Origin: Methylobacterium gossipiicola
Lineage (GTDB): Bacteria; Pseudomonadota; Alphaproteobacteria; Rhizobiales; Beijerinckiaceae
Direction: 5' to 3'
DNA length: 64,000 nucleotides
Assembly: GCF_900113485.1 (NCBI RefSeq)
Contig: NZ_FOPM01000005.1
Coordinates: forward strand, 62,001 to 126,000
Below the pieces are notes generated by a model. That model made no database searches. It was given only the letters and a program-made list of their open reading frames with translations, and was not told the origin of the DNA. The translations under genes were made by a program, and so were the position numbers. Shown piece by piece: positions 44,435-53,678 of the stretch (within the stretch, counting starts at the first letter, position 1; each line of letters begins with the position of its first letter).

Positions 44435-45112
44435 TCAGCGCAGGACGATGACCTTCGCGCCGACCTTGGCGCGGGTGTAGAGGTCGGCGACGTCGTCGTT
44501 CGTCATGCGGATGCAGCCCGAGGACACGGCGGTTCCGATGGTCTCCGGCTCGTTCGACCCGTGGATGCGGTAGATCGAGTTGCCGAGATACATGGCGCGG
44601 GCGCCGAGGGGGTTGGAGATGCCGCCCTTCATGAAGCGCGGCAGATCGGGGCGACGGCGCAGCATCTCGGCCGGGGGACGCCAATCGGGCCATTCCCGCT
44701 TCATCGTGATGGTCTGCACACCGCCCCAAGTGAAGCCCGGACGACCGACGCCGACGCCGTAGCGCAGGGCCTGCCCGCCACCGAGCACGTAGTAGAGGCG
44801 CCGCTCGGCCGTGGAGACCACGATGGTGCCGGGCGCGTAGTTGCCCGGATAAGCGACCTGCTCACGCTGGATCGCCGACATCTGCGGCACGGCCGACGCC
44901 ATGGGGTCGGCCGGGGACAGCGAGGCGTTCGACGTCGGTACGGCGGCGGCGGCCGCCTCGGGGGCGGGCTCGGCCTGCGGACGCACCCGGATCACCAGGG
45001 CGTTGTCGAGGGGCTGGCGGGTGAGGGGATCGATCTCGTAGGCGAAAGCGGGCGTCGCCAGGGCGCCAAGCGCACAGGCGAGCCCGGTGAGGGCGGGGGC
45101 GAAACGGCGCAT
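44435..45112 (-). CDS. L,D-transpeptidase (YkuD domain)
   Basis: A 225-residue periplasmic protein with a signal peptide (FAPALTGLACALGALATPAF, cleavage near residue 24), a Pro/Ala-rich linker and a YkuD domain (about 90-225). The catalytic motif is IHGSNEPETIG followed by SSGCIRMTNDDV, with Cys as nucleophile. These enzymes make 3-3 peptidoglycan crosslinks, which dominate in polar-growing Rhizobiales, or attach proteins to the wall. The ATG at 45112 is the only start before the signal. It is monocistronic; the 180 bases upstream to nadC contain no gene. Confidence 0.93.
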   Translation of the reverse strand: MRRFAPALTGLACALGALATPAFAYEIDPLTRQPLDNALVIRVRPQAEPAPEAAAAAVPTSNASLSPADPMASAVPQMSAIQREQVAYPGNYAPGTIVVSTAERRLYYVLGGGQALRYGVGVGRPGFTWGGVQTITMKREWPDWRPPAEMLRRRPDLPRFMKGGISNPLGARAMYLGNSIYRIHGSNEPETIGTAVSSGCIRMTNDDVADLYTRAKVGAKVIVLR

Positions 45113-45295
45113 CGGGGCCTCTCGAAGGCAGTCGATTTGTTGGGGTCGGCTCGACGCACATTACAGTGCGAAGCGTCCCCAATGCGTAAACGCTGGGGGT
45201 CCAAAGCCAAGCTCAATCCGCACTGCAGCATCGGTTGCCGCGACGTCGTGACTCCCTGGCAACAGTGTGGCGCGTTTGCTTGACCGCCCCCGCCG

Positions 45296-46159
45296 TCAGG
45301 CGTCGTCGAGACCGAGATCGATGATCGGCGCGCTGTGGGTGATCCAGCCGCAGGAGATGAGATCGACACCGGACGCCGCCACGGCCCCGACGGTGTCACG
45401 GGTGATCCGGCCCGACGCTTCGGCGATGGCACGCCCGTCGATCCGCCGCACGGCCTCCGTGAGCTGGTCGGGACTCATGTTGTCGAGCAACACGGCGTCG
45501 GCCCCGACCGACAGGGCCTCGTCGAGTTGCGCCAGGGTGTCGACCTCGACCTCGATCTTCACGAGATGGCCGGCATAGGCCCGCGCCCGCGTGATCGCCG
45601 GGACGATGCCGCCCGCCACCGCGACGTGATTGTCCTTGATGAGCACGGCGTCGTCGAGGCCGAACCGGTGGTTCGAGCCGCCGCCCGCCCGCACGGCGTG
45701 CTTCTCCAGAGCGCGCAGCCCGGGCGTGGTTTTGCGGGTACAGACGATCCGGGCCTTGCCGTGGGGGCGCGCCGCCGCGACCAGCCCCGCCGTCGCCGTG
45801 GCGACGCCCGACATCCGGCACAGGAGGTTGAGGGCGACCCGCTCGGCCGTGATGATGGCGCGGGCCGGACCTTCGAGCCGGATCACCACATCGCCCGGCG
45901 CCACGCGGGCGCCATCGCCGCGCTCGACGGTGACGGCCACGGCGGGATCGATGAGCCCGAAGGCGATCACGGCCGTGTCGACCCCGGAAATCACGCCCTC
46001 CTGCCGGGCGGCGATGACGGCGTTCATCGTCAGACCCGCCGGCACGATGGCGTCCGTGGTCAGGTCGCCCGCCCGGCCGAGATCCTCCAGCAGGGCGGCC
46101 CGCACGATGGGCTCGACCATGAGGCGGGGCAGGGGAACGAGGAGCGCGGCGTCGGTCAT
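45296..46159 (-). CDS. nadC: Nicotinate-nucleotide pyrophosphorylase (carboxylating)
   Basis: A 287-residue quinolinate phosphoribosyltransferase, which converts quinolinate and PRPP to nicotinate mononucleotide. Conserved features include ERVALNLLCRMSGVATAT, ICTRKTTPGLRALEKHAVRA (the RKTTPGxR substrate-binding motif; here preceded by C), GGGSNHRFGLDDAVLIKDNH and the C-terminal ASGRITRDTVGAVAASGVDL phosphate-binding loop. The ATG at 46159 follows the nadB stop by 46 bases. It is the last gene of nadQ-nadA-nadB-nadC. Confidence 0.97.
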   Translation of the reverse strand: MTDAALLVPLPRLMVEPIVRAALLEDLGRAGDLTTDAIVPAGLTMNAVIAARQEGVISGVDTAVIAFGLIDPAVAVTVERGDGARVAPGDVVIRLEGPARAIITAERVALNLLCRMSGVATATAGLVAAARPHGKARIVCTRKTTPGLRALEKHAVRAGGGSNHRFGLDDAVLIKDNHVAVAGGIVPAITRARAYAGHLVKIEVEVDTLAQLDEALSVGADAVLLDNMSPDQLTEAVRRIDGRAIAEASGRITRDTVGAVAASGVDLISCGWITHSAPIIDLGLDDA

Positions 46160-46205
46160 GATGGGCCTTCCGGGCGGATCGGGGCTTTGCGCCCGGCGGA
46201 AACGA

Positions 46206-47726
46206 TCAGGCGAAAGCGGCGGTTTCGGCGGCGGCCAGAACCTGCGCCAGGGTCATCTGCGTGTGCCGCGCGGGGGCCTGATCGGGATGGTCGCTGCGCC
46301 AATGGGCGCCCCGACTCTCCCGGCGCGACAGGGCCGCGGCAGCGACCGCCAAGCCGACGAGGGCCGCATCGCAACCGGCTTGCGCCAAGGGCGCCAAGTC
46401 ACCGAGGGCGTCGGAGAGCCCGGCGGCGTCGCGTACGACACCGACCCGCGTCTCCATGACAGCGCGAATCCGGGCGAGGTCGGAGATCGGGCGCACCCGC
46501 TCGGGCTCGACTTCGGCGCGGCCGGGCCGGGCCGCGTTTTCGATGGCCTCGGCGATCCAGGGCGCGAACGCCATGGCTTCCAGCAGGGAGTTGGAGGCGA
46601 GGCGGTTCGCGCCGTGCAGCCCGGTGGAGGCGACCTCGCCGCAGGCGAACAGGCCCGGCACGGTGCTGGCGCCGGACGCGTCCACCCTCACGCCGCCCAT
46701 GTGATAGTGGGCCGCCGGGCGGACGGGAATCGCCTCGCGGCGTGGATCGATGCCGGCGGCGGCGCAGAGGCCCGCGACGGTGGGAAATCGTGTTCCCATG
46801 CGGTCCCCGAGGGCGCCCCGGCAATCGAGGAACACCCGGGCGCCGCGGGCCTGCGCCTGGAAGATCGCCCGGGCGACGACATCGCGCGGGGCGAGGTCGC
46901 CGCCCGCGATGCCGGCCATGATCGGGGTGCCGTCCGCATCGACGAGGCGGGCGCCTTCGCCGCGCAGGGCTTCGGTGGCAAGCGGCATGGGGTCGGCTCC
47001 CACCGCGATGGCGGTGGGGTGAAACTGCACGAACTCCATGTCCCGCAGGGTCGCGCCCGCCCGCGCCGCCAGGGCGAGACCGCCGCCCAGCGCGCCGCGC
47101 GGGTTGGTGGTCGAAGCATAGAGGGCACCGAGCCCGCCGGTGGCGAGGACCACGGCACGGGCCGGCAGGCGCAGGACCGTACCGTCGCGCTCACAGACGA
47201 GGCCCGCCACGGCGCCACCGGCATCGCGCATCAGGCTGCGGGCGCTCGCCACCACCACGTCGATGGACGGAGAAGCGGCGACGGCGCGAACGAGGGTTTC
47301 AAGGACGAGGCGTCCGGTGGAATCGCCCCCCGCCCGCACGATCCGGCGGCGCGAATGCGCGGCTTCCAAGCCGAGGGCGAGGGCTCCGTCCGAAGCGCGG
47401 TCGAACGGCGCGCCGAGGCCGACGAGCCAATCGACGAGGCCGGGACCGGCCGCCGCGACCCGTTCGGCAACGTCCGGCTCCGACAGGCCGGCGCCCGCCG
47501 CCAGGGTATCGACGGCATGGAGGGCGGGGGCATCGTCCGCCCCCATGGCGGCGGCGATGCCGCCCTGCGCCCAGCCCGTGGCGGTGCCGAGCCCGAGGGG
47601 GCTCGCGGTGACGAGGGTGACGGGACGCGGCGCGAGGCGCAGGGCCGTGGCGAGGCCGGCGACCCCGGCGCCGACCACGACGACGCGGTCGGGCGACGCG
47701 AAGGAGAAGGGCGCGTGCGCGTTCAT
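46206..47726 (-). CDS. nadB: L-aspartate oxidase
   Basis: A 506-residue FAD enzyme that oxidises aspartate to iminoaspartate, the first step of de novo NAD synthesis. The FAD motif is [34 protein letters not shown] is the characteristic loop, and [20 protein letters not shown] contains the substrate-binding residues (HYHMGG). The C-terminal helical bundle starts at [20 protein letters not shown]. The ATG at 47726 overlaps the nadA stop by four bases (ATGA), which shows coupling. The protein is somewhat shorter than the E. coli enzyme. Confidence 0.97.
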   Translation of the reverse strand: MNAHAPFSFASPDRVVVVGAGVAGLATALRLAPRPVTLVTASPLGLGTATGWAQGGIAAAMGADDAPALHAVDTLAAGAGLSEPDVAERVAAAGPGLVDWLVGLGAPFDRASDGALALGLEAAHSRRRIVRAGGDSTGRLVLETLVRAVAASPSIDVVVASARSLMRDAGGAVAGLVCERDGTVLRLPARAVVLATGGLGALYASTTNPRGALGGGLALAARAGATLRDMEFVQFHPTAIAVGADPMPLATEALRGEGARLVDADGTPIMAGIAGGDLAPRDVVARAIFQAQARGARVFLDCRGALGDRMGTRFPTVAGLCAAAGIDPRREAIPVRPAAHYHMGGVRVDASGASTVPGLFACGEVASTGLHGANRLASNSLLEAMAFAPWIAEAIENAARPGRAEVEPERVRPISDLARIRAVMETRVGVVRDAAGLSDALGDLAPLAQAGCDAALVGLAVAAAALSRRESRGAHWRSDHPDQAPARHTQMTLAQVLAAAETAAFA

Positions 47727-48739
47727 CGCGGCCGCACCGCGAGCATGCGCTCCACCGCCAGCCGCGCCCGGTCGGCGAGGTCCGGCTCCACCGTGACCTC
47801 GTGGGTCAGGGTCTCCAGGGCGTGGCGGATGTTCTTCAAGCTCATGCGCTTCATGTGCGGACACAGGTTGCAGGGCTTGATGAACTCGATATCGGGATTG
47901 GCGGCCGCAATGTTGTCGCCCATGGAGCACTCGGTCACCAACACCACCTGCCGGGGGCGCTTTTCCGTGACGAAGTTCATCATCATGGCAGTCGAGCCGG
48001 AAAAGTCCGATTCGGCCACCACCTCGGGCGGACATTCGGGATGGGCTATGACGGTGACGCCCGGATAGCTCTCGCGCACGGCGTGAATGTCGGCCGGGGT
48101 GAAGAGCTCGTGCACTTCGCAATGCCCGGCCCAGGTCAGGATCTCGACCTCGGGCACCAGGGCCTGGACGTTCTGAGCCAGGAACTCGTCGGGGATCATC
48201 AGGACGCGGGGCACGCCCAGGGACCGCACCACATCGACGGCGTTGCCGGAGGTACAGCACAGGTCCGATTCGGCTTTCACGGCCGCCGACGTGTTCACGT
48301 AGGTCACGATGGGAACGCCGGGGTACTTCTCCCGCAAGCCGCGCACGTCGGCGGCGGTGATGGAATCGGCGAGGGAGCACCCGGCCCCGAGATCCGGGAT
48401 CAGGACGGTCTTGCCCGGGTTCAGAAGCTTCGCCGTCTCGGCCATGAAGTGAACGCCGGCGAGCACGATGACGTCGGCATCCACCGTCACGGCCTCCCGG
48501 GCCAGCGCCAGGCTGTCGCCGACGATGTCCGCCACCGTGTGGAAGATCTCCGGCGCCTGATAGTTGTGCGCCAGGATGACGGCGTTGCGGGCCTTCTTCA
48601 GTTCGAGAATCGCCGCCACGTCGTCCGCGAGGGCGGGCCATTCGATGGCCGGCACATGGCGGCTGACCCGCGCGTAGATGTCGGGCAGGGGCAGACCGGC
48701 CGTATTCGCCTGGGAGGTCGGAAGAAGGGTGGCCGCCAT
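47723..48739 (-). CDS. nadA: Quinolinate synthase A
   Basis: A 338-residue [4Fe-4S] enzyme that condenses iminoaspartate with dihydroxyacetone phosphate to quinolinate. Cluster cysteines are in [19 protein letters not shown] and [39 protein letters not shown] is the DHAP site. I chose the ATG at 48739 ([10 protein letters not shown]) with GAGGAC upstream. An in-frame ATG at 48772 lies inside a palindromic operator and would add 11 residues, so it is less likely. The promoter carries two palindromes, probably for NadQ. Confidence 0.95.
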   Translation of the reverse strand: MAATLLPTSQANTAGLPLPDIYARVSRHVPAIEWPALADDVAAILELKKARNAVILAHNYQAPEIFHTVADIVGDSLALAREAVTVDADVIVLAGVHFMAETAKLLNPGKTVLIPDLGAGCSLADSITAADVRGLREKYPGVPIVTYVNTSAAVKAESDLCCTSGNAVDVVRSLGVPRVLMIPDEFLAQNVQALVPEVEILTWAGHCEVHELFTPADIHAVRESYPGVTVIAHPECPPEVVAESDFSGSTAMMMNFVTEKRPRQVVLVTECSMGDNIAAANPDIEFIKPCNLCPHMKRMSLKNIRHALETLTHEVTVEPDLADRARLAVERMLAVRPR

Positions 48740-48755
48740 GGGCTCGTCCTCACTT

Positions 48756-48772
48756 ATGCTCAAAATGAGCAT
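48756..48772. promoter_or_regulatory. nad operator 1, perfect palindrome
   Basis: ATGCTCA-AAA-TGAGCAT is a perfect 7+7 palindrome around a 3-base centre, 17 bases upstream of the nadA ATG. It matches in half-site a second copy 59 bases away. A winged-helix NAD regulator is encoded immediately upstream, so NadQ is the expected ligand-responsive repressor. Confidence 0.8.
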
Positions 48773-48814
48773 TGTGCCGACTAACGTAGGGGTGCGGGAC
48801 GGCCTTGTCCAGAT

Positions 48815-48831
48815 ATGCTGGACTTGAGCAT
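48815..48831. promoter_or_regulatory. nad operator 2, imperfect palindrome
   Basis: ATGCTGGACTTGAGCAT keeps the outer ATGCT and the full TGAGCAT half-site of operator 1. Start-to-start distance from operator 1 is 59 bases, so the two could be bridged by a dimer of dimers. Both lie in the nadQ-nadA gap and suit repression of nadABC. Confidence 0.72.
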
Positions 48832-48872
48832 AACGATTTCGCGCCGCACCGTTTGACAGTGCAGTGCAAATG

Positions 48873-49907
48873 TCAGCCGGGCCGTTTGGCCGGTCGGAGG
48901 CGAAAGCCCGGAGCCGGGCGTTCCAGGAGCACCTCGCGGCGGAAGCGCACGAGGCGCGCGGGACGGCCGGCGGCGCCGCTGGTGACGCCCTCCGTTTCCT
49001 CCACCAGACCCTGCTGCGCAACGAGGCGGCGAAAGTTCTGCTTGTGCAGGTTGGTGCCCGACAGGGCCTCCACCGTTCTTTGCAGCTGGAACAGCGTGAA
49101 GGTCGGCGGCATCAGCTCGAACACCACGGGGCGGTACTTGATCTTGCCCCGCAGGCGCCCGATGGCGGTGGCGAGCACCCGGCGATGATCGAAGGCCATG
49201 GGTTGTCCGGTGACCGCGCCGTCGCCGGGCGTAGCGGCCCCCGATTGCCCTTGCGCCTCGGGAATCAGCCCCGCCTCGAACAGGAGTTCGTAGCGCTCCA
49301 GCACACGCTCCTCGTTCCAGGCACCATCGAACAGCCCGAAGGTGAGGCTCAGCCGATCCTCGCGGCGGCGGCGCAGCTTCGGATCGGCCGTCTCGCCGGC
49401 CCAGGCCAGAAGCTTCGCCTCGATCTCGGCGAGCGCCGGGGGCCGCCCATCGCGAAAATCCTCCCAAGGGAGGTAGCGGTACCAGTTCCGCCAGGACGCT
49501 TCGGCGGGTCCGCCGGGGCGGACCTCGCGCACGAGGGCTAGGTAGGCGACCGACAGGGTGTGAAGCCCGTGCGGTTCGTCGCCTTGCCGGTCGCGGTCTC
49601 CGAAGGTGTAGAGTTGCTCGACATAGCCGAGGCGCTGGTGGGTCTGGCGCTCGACCCAGGCCCGCAGGCCACGCTCCAGGGTCGGATGCTCCGGGACGAG
49701 GGGGCCGGCGGGCAACCCGTCCGAGCGGCCCCCGGCTTGACCCGGCACCTGGACGGTCAGGGCGCGGGGCTCGCCATCCGTCGCCGCGACGATGACCGCA
49801 ACGAGCCCGACGGCGGACGGATTCGCGAGCGCGCCCGTGTCGCGTCCCTGCCTGTCGGTCACCGTCGTCCCCCCGTCCACCTGTAGTCTCTCCCGCCACG
49901 CGCTCAT
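48873..49907 (-). CDS. nadQ: NAD biosynthesis regulator, NadQ/NrtR-like
   Basis: A 344-residue protein with a Nudix-like N-terminal half (about 25-200, opening [20 protein letters not shown]) and a C-terminal winged helix (about 255-330) with [20 protein letters not shown] and [20 protein letters not shown], the DNA-binding pattern of NrtR-like regulators. No intact Nudix box is visible, as expected for a sensor. Alphaproteobacteria use a COG4111 regulator named NadQ for nad genes, and this gene sits just upstream of nadABC with palindromes in between. The ATG at 49907 was chosen; the frame is open further upstream. The likely effector is NAD or a related nucleotide. Confidence 0.85.
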   Translation of the reverse strand: MSAWRERLQVDGGTTVTDRQGRDTGALANPSAVGLVAVIVAATDGEPRALTVQVPGQAGGRSDGLPAGPLVPEHPTLERGLRAWVERQTHQRLGYVEQLYTFGDRDRQGDEPHGLHTLSVAYLALVREVRPGGPAEASWRNWYRYLPWEDFRDGRPPALAEIEAKLLAWAGETADPKLRRRREDRLSLTFGLFDGAWNEERVLERYELLFEAGLIPEAQGQSGAATPGDGAVTGQPMAFDHRRVLATAIGRLRGKIKYRPVVFELMPPTFTLFQLQRTVEALSGTNLHKQNFRRLVAQQGLVEETEGVTSGAAGRPARLVRFRREVLLERPAPGFRLRPAKRPG

Positions 49908-49968
49908 GGCACATTGCGCCGCCGCGATGAACGGGCGGCGCGCGCGGTCGATCGGTCGGAGCCCGGAT

Positions 49969-50535
49969 TCAGATCGTCCCGCGCCGGGGCAGGGGGCGGG
50001 CGGGATTGCCCACCACGGTGTCGCCCGACGCGACGTCGCGGGTGACGACGCTGCCAGCGCCGATGATCGCATCGTCGCCCACCGTGACGCCCGGCAGGAT
50101 CAGGGCGCCGCCGCCGATCCAGACGTTGCGACCGATGCGGATCGCCCGCGCGAATTCGAGGCCGGCTTCACGGGCCGCGGCATCGCGGGGATGATCGGCG
50201 GTGAGAATCTGCACGCCGGGGCCGATTTGTGTCCGCGCCCCGATATGGACCGGGGCGCAATCGAGGATCACGCAGCCGAAATTGAGGAAGACGTGCTCCT
50301 CGAGGGTGATGTGCAGGCCGTAATCGCAGTGGAATGGCGGCCGGATGACGGCGCCGTCGCCGACCGCCGCGAGACGCTCCCGCAGAAGAGCGCGGCGCTC
50401 GACCGGCGAGAGCGCGAGCGACGCATTGTAACGGACCATCCACGCCTTCGCGTCGTGAGAATCGGCTTGAATCTCCGGGTCGTCGGGATGGTAGAGTTCG
50501 CCCGCGAGCATCTTCTGTTTCTGGCTGCGTTCCAT
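49969..50535 (-). CDS. maa: Maltose/galactoside O-acetyltransferase-like protein
   Basis: A 188-residue left-handed parallel beta-helix acyltransferase. The N-terminal Maa region is QKQKMLAGELYHPDDPEIQ, the hexapeptide repeats run through HITLEEHVFLNFGCVILDCA and IGRNVWIGGGALILPGVTVG, and the catalytic histidine is in LTADHPRD. Members acetylate sugars with acetyl-CoA; Nod-factor acetylase NodL is a relative. The true acceptor is unknown. The ATG at 50535 matches the family. It lies 61 bases upstream of nadQ on the same strand and may share its transcript. Confidence 0.9.
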   Translation of the reverse strand: MERSQKQKMLAGELYHPDDPEIQADSHDAKAWMVRYNASLALSPVERRALLRERLAAVGDGAVIRPPFHCDYGLHITLEEHVFLNFGCVILDCAPVHIGARTQIGPGVQILTADHPRDAAAREAGLEFARAIRIGRNVWIGGGALILPGVTVGDDAIIGAGSVVTRDVASGDTVVGNPARPLPRRGTI

Positions 50536-50668
50536 CCGGTACGGTCCTGCTACGTTCGAAGGGGCAACGCCGTCGCGGCGACCACGCTCCAGGGACGGCG
50601 CGCACCTTTGCGGCGCTCTCCGCATGTCCCTACAACAGACTAAACGCGACAGGATCGGGAGACACGCC

Positions 50669-51379
50669 GTGATCGGACAGGACGACGCGCAGGCCCGGAC
50701 GGTGCCGGTGGATCTGCGCCTCTACGGCCTCCTCGATACGGGCGTGTGCGGCACGGATGCGGAGCGCCTCGCCGCCATGGCGGCGGCGGCGGCGCGCGGC
50801 GGCTGCACCCTCCTGCAATACCGCGAAAAGTCCATCAGCGACGCCCGCGCCGCCCTCGCGCGCATCCGGGCGATCCACGATGCGCTTCGGGGCAGCGGCG
50901 TGCCGCTCCTCGTCAACGACCGCGTCGACCTCGCCCTCGCGGCCGGTGTCGAGGGCGTGCATCTCGGGCAGTCCGATCTGCATCCGGCCGAAGCGCGCCG
51001 CCTCCTCGGCCGTACGGCGATCATCGGTCTCACCCTGAAGACCGGCGCGCAAGCGGACGAGCTCTACCGCCTGCCCGTGGATTACGGCTGCATCGGCGGG
51101 GTGTTCGCCACCACCAGCAAGGACAATCCCGATCCCCCCGTGGGACTCGACGGCCTCGGCCGCATCGTATTCCGGGGCCGGCTCGCGCGGGGCGCAGGCT
51201 TCCCCCTGGGCGCCATCGCGGGCATCGATTCCAGCAACGCGGCGGCGGTGATCGGCGCCGGAGCGGATGGAATCGCGGTCATCTCGGCGCTGTTCGGCGG
51301 CGAGGACACCGAGGCGCGCGCCCGCGATCTGCGCCACCGGGTCGATTCGGCCCTCGCCGCGCGCGGCGCCACCCGGTAG
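50669..51379 (+). CDS. thiE: Thiamine-phosphate synthase
   Basis: A 236-residue TIM-barrel enzyme joining HMP-diphosphate and the thiazole phosphate to thiamine phosphate. It carries [20 protein letters not shown] (the Q-Y-R-x-K motif), [37 protein letters not shown] and the [14 protein letters not shown] loop. I chose the GTG at 50669 with GGGAGA upstream; an ATG at 50624 adds 15 residues but lacks a ribosome binding site. It is followed by thiD 24 bases later. I found no TPP riboswitch in the 130 bases upstream. Confidence 0.93.
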   Translation: MIGQDDAQARTVPVDLRLYGLLDTGVCGTDAERLAAMAAAAARGGCTLLQYREKSISDARAALARIRAIHDALRGSGVPLLVNDRVDLALAAGVEGVHLGQSDLHPAEARRLLGRTAIIGLTLKTGAQADELYRLPVDYGCIGGVFATTSKDNPDPPVGLDGLGRIVFRGRLARGAGFPLGAIAGIDSSNAAAVIGAGADGIAVISALFGGEDTEARARDLRHRVDSALAARGATR

Positions 51380-51403
51380 ACCCGCCGCAACCGGAGCCCC
51401 ATC

Positions 51404-52210
51404 ATGACCCCCATCGCCGTCACCATCGCGGGCTCGGATTCGGGCGGGGGCGCCGGCATCCAGGCCGATCTGAAGACTTTCGCGGCCCTACGCACCTACG
51501 GCGCCAGCGTCATCACGGCGCTGACGGCCCAGAACACCCTCGGGGTCCAGGCCATCCACGATGTGCCGGCGGATTTCGTCGGCGCCCAGATCGACAGCGT
51601 GTTCGGCGATCTCGACGTCGCCGCCGTGAAGATCGGGATGCTGTCGCGGGTCGCCACCATCGAGGCCGTCGCCGAGGGCCTGCGGCGGCGGGCTAGGGGG
51701 ATTCCCGTTGTGCTCGACCCGGTGATGGTCGCCACCAGCGGCGACCGGCTGATCTCGGACGATGCGGTCGCGGCCTTGCGTCGCCTGCTGCTCCCCCTCG
51801 CCGACCTCGTGACTCCCAACCTGCCCGAGACCGGCACGCTGATCGGAGAAGCGCCCCCGCAGAGCGAGAACGATGCCGTGGCCCAAGGGCAGCGCATCCT
51901 CGCCCTCGGCGCCCGGGCGGTTCTGGTCAAGGGCGGACACGGCGAGGGCGGCGAGAGCGTCGATCACCTCCTGTGCGCCGATGGAACCGTGCGGCGGTTC
52001 GCGGCCCCCCGTGTCGCCACCCGCAACACCCACGGCACCGGCTGCACCCTGTCGGCGGCGGTGGCGGCCGGGCTCGCCCATGGGCGCCCCCTCGTGGACG
52101 CCGTGGAGGATGCCAAGCGTTATCTCACGGCGGCGCTTCAGGCCGCCGACACCGTCCCGGTGGGGCGGGGTCACGGGCCGGTGCATCACTTTCATGCCCT
52201 GTGGTCGTGA
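51404..52210 (+). CDS. thiD: Hydroxymethylpyrimidine/phosphomethylpyrimidine kinase
   Basis: A 268-residue ribokinase-fold kinase that phosphorylates HMP and HMP-phosphate for thiamine synthesis. [20 protein letters not shown] is the substrate-binding N-terminus, [14 protein letters not shown] the central motif, and [20 protein letters not shown] the anion-hole/catalytic motif. It forms an operon with thiE, 24 bases upstream. Confidence 0.96.
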   Translation: MTPIAVTIAGSDSGGGAGIQADLKTFAALRTYGASVITALTAQNTLGVQAIHDVPADFVGAQIDSVFGDLDVAAVKIGMLSRVATIEAVAEGLRRRARGIPVVLDPVMVATSGDRLISDDAVAALRRLLLPLADLVTPNLPETGTLIGEAPPQSENDAVAQGQRILALGARAVLVKGGHGEGGESVDHLLCADGTVRRFAAPRVATRNTHGTGCTLSAAVAAGLAHGRPLVDAVEDAKRYLTAALQAADTVPVGRGHGPVHHFHALWS

Positions 52211-52260
52211 AATCGAAAGCCTTGCGCCGACCCGGAAATTGCGTTTGAAGTACCGCACGC

Positions 52261-52280
52261 TCGTTCGATGTATGGAACGA
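52261..52280. promoter_or_regulatory. Inverted repeat upstream of XRE-cupin gene
   Basis: TCGTTC (52261-52266) and GAACGA (52275-52280) with an 8-base spacer lie 20 bases before the ATG of the helix-turn-helix gene. A TTGAAG at 52245-52250 could serve as a -35 element, which would place the repeat over the -10 region. Autoregulation is an inference. Confidence 0.45.
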
Positions 52281-52300
52281 TCTGGCGGGTAGCAGGGACC

Positions 52301-52930
52301 ATGGACGATCAGGTGACGACCCCCGAACGGGGACGGCAGCGCGATATCCTAACGGGTGCCCAGCTGTTGTCGGGCCAGCTCGGCAAGACGATCCAGCGCC
52401 TGCGCAAGGCCTACAACCTGTCGCTGTCGGAACTCGCCGAGCAATCGGGCGTGGCCAAATCGATCATCTCGCAGATCGAGCGCAACGAGACCAACCCGAC
52501 CCTGGCGACGATCTGGCGTCTAAGCCAGGCCTTGGATGTCTCCATCGAGCGGGTGCTGGCCACCAGCGACGAAGAACCCTTCATCGAGAAGACCTCGCGG
52601 GCCGACACGCCGATCCTGGTCTCCGATGACGGCAAGGTGCGCCTCGCCATCGTGGGCTGGATCAAGACCGTCGAATGGCTCCAATGGTACGAGGTCTCGG
52701 CCGATCCCGGCGGGGTCCTCGATTCCGATCCGCATCAGCGCGGCTCGGTGGAATCCCTGACGGTCACCGCCGGCCATCTCGAAGTTGAGGTCGCGGGCGC
52801 CGTCCAGCGGGCGCGGACGGGCGAGACCCTGCGCTACCGTTGCGACCGCCCCCATACGGTGCGGTGTATCGGCACGGAGCCGGCCAAGGCCATCATGGTG
52901 GTGATCATGAAAGCCGCCGTGATGGAGTAA
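52301..52930 (+). CDS. XRE-family regulator with cupin sensor domain
   Basis: A 209-residue transcription factor: helix-turn-helix at about 35-90 (TIQRLRKAYNLSLSELAEQS, VAKSIISQIERNETNPTLAT) and a C-terminal cupin at about 115-205 (SVESLTVTAGHLEVEVAGAV, YRCDRPHTVRCIG). This architecture resembles PuuR and other regulators that sense small molecules. The effector is unknown; PuuR senses putrescine, and this window makes putrescine elsewhere, but that link is speculative. The ATG at 52301 follows AGGGA. An inverted repeat lies in its promoter. Confidence 0.88.
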   Translation: MDDQVTTPERGRQRDILTGAQLLSGQLGKTIQRLRKAYNLSLSELAEQSGVAKSIISQIERNETNPTLATIWRLSQALDVSIERVLATSDEEPFIEKTSRADTPILVSDDGKVRLAIVGWIKTVEWLQWYEVSADPGGVLDSDPHQRGSVESLTVTAGHLEVEVAGAVQRARTGETLRYRCDRPHTVRCIGTEPAKAIMVVIMKAAVME

Positions 52931-52990
52931 CGGGATTTCGGAGGGTTCGTCCCTTCGATGGACGTCGCGCGGAGCCCGAGCAGGACGGTT

Positions 52991-53575
52991 TCAGCGTCCG
53001 GAATTCACCCAGGCGACCATCTCGCCCAGCACCCGCGCCAGGGCCGCGTCCAGTCCCACGGCCGCCGTCCCGGCATCGACCTTGGGAACGGGCACCCGTG
53101 CCGTGAACACCCGCGCGGCCACCACCTTGCCGGTGCCCTCGGCGATGATCTTCGCCGACAGATCGACCACGGCCTCGCCCGACCCGGCGGCGATGTCGAA
53201 AGCCCGAATCTCGGAGATCAGCTGGAAGTCGGAGACGACCTTGTCCCCCGGCCGGCTCACGGACCGCAGGCGACCCGAATTCTCCAGGCTCTGGATCAGG
53301 CGGGTCTGAATCAGGCGCGGCAGCCGGTCGGCCCATTGCCCACCGCCGAGGAAGGACAGGGCTCCGCCGGGCTCGCGAACGATGATTCGGTCCGCCTCGA
53401 AGGGCTGGATACCCACCGGCTCCGCCACGGTGAAGGACCGCGCCGCCGCGCTCGCGCGTCCCGTCGGCGGAAGCGCGGCGAGGTCGAAGGTCAGGGGCGT
53501 CGCGCCGCCGCAACCGCCGAGGGCGACGGCCATGAGGCTCGCGCCGAGGGCAAGCGCCGTTGTGTTGTAGGTCAT
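52991..53575 (-). CDS. ABC-type transport auxiliary lipoprotein (PqiC-like)
   Basis: A 194-residue lipoprotein: signal peptide with the lipobox ALGGC at about residues 18-22, then a DUF330/ABC_trans_aux-like domain with RIIVREPGGALSFLGGGQWA and IQTRLIQSLENSGRL. Such lipoproteins are partners of MCE-type transporters at the outer membrane, as PqiC is for PqiB. It is the last gene of mlaE-mlaF-mlaD on the same strand, 103 bases after mlaD. The ATG at 53575 was chosen from the lipoprotein signal. Confidence 0.87.
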   Translation of the reverse strand: MTYNTTALALGASLMAVALGGCGGATPLTFDLAALPPTGRASAAARSFTVAEPVGIQPFEADRIIVREPGGALSFLGGGQWADRLPRLIQTRLIQSLENSGRLRSVSRPGDKVVSDFQLISEIRAFDIAAGSGEAVVDLSAKIIAEGTGKVVAARVFTARVPVPKVDAGTAAVGLDAALARVLGEMVAWVNSGR

Positions 53576-53678
53576 ACGCAATCCGGACTTCGCAGCGCCG
53601 AGGGCTGCGCCGGGTAAACTACGGCAAAGCTCGGTTCGTGCCGTGCGCTCGAACACGCTCATCCCGACGCGGTGACGA

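Noticed and set aside
45630..48068. 812-codon + strand frame opposite nadC, nadB and nadA
   Set aside because: Covers three unmistakable genes on the other strand and has shadow composition (Arg/Gly/Ala).
50536..50668. TPP riboswitch before thiE
   Set aside because: I looked for the CUGAGA core and related pairing and saw neither in the available 130 bases.
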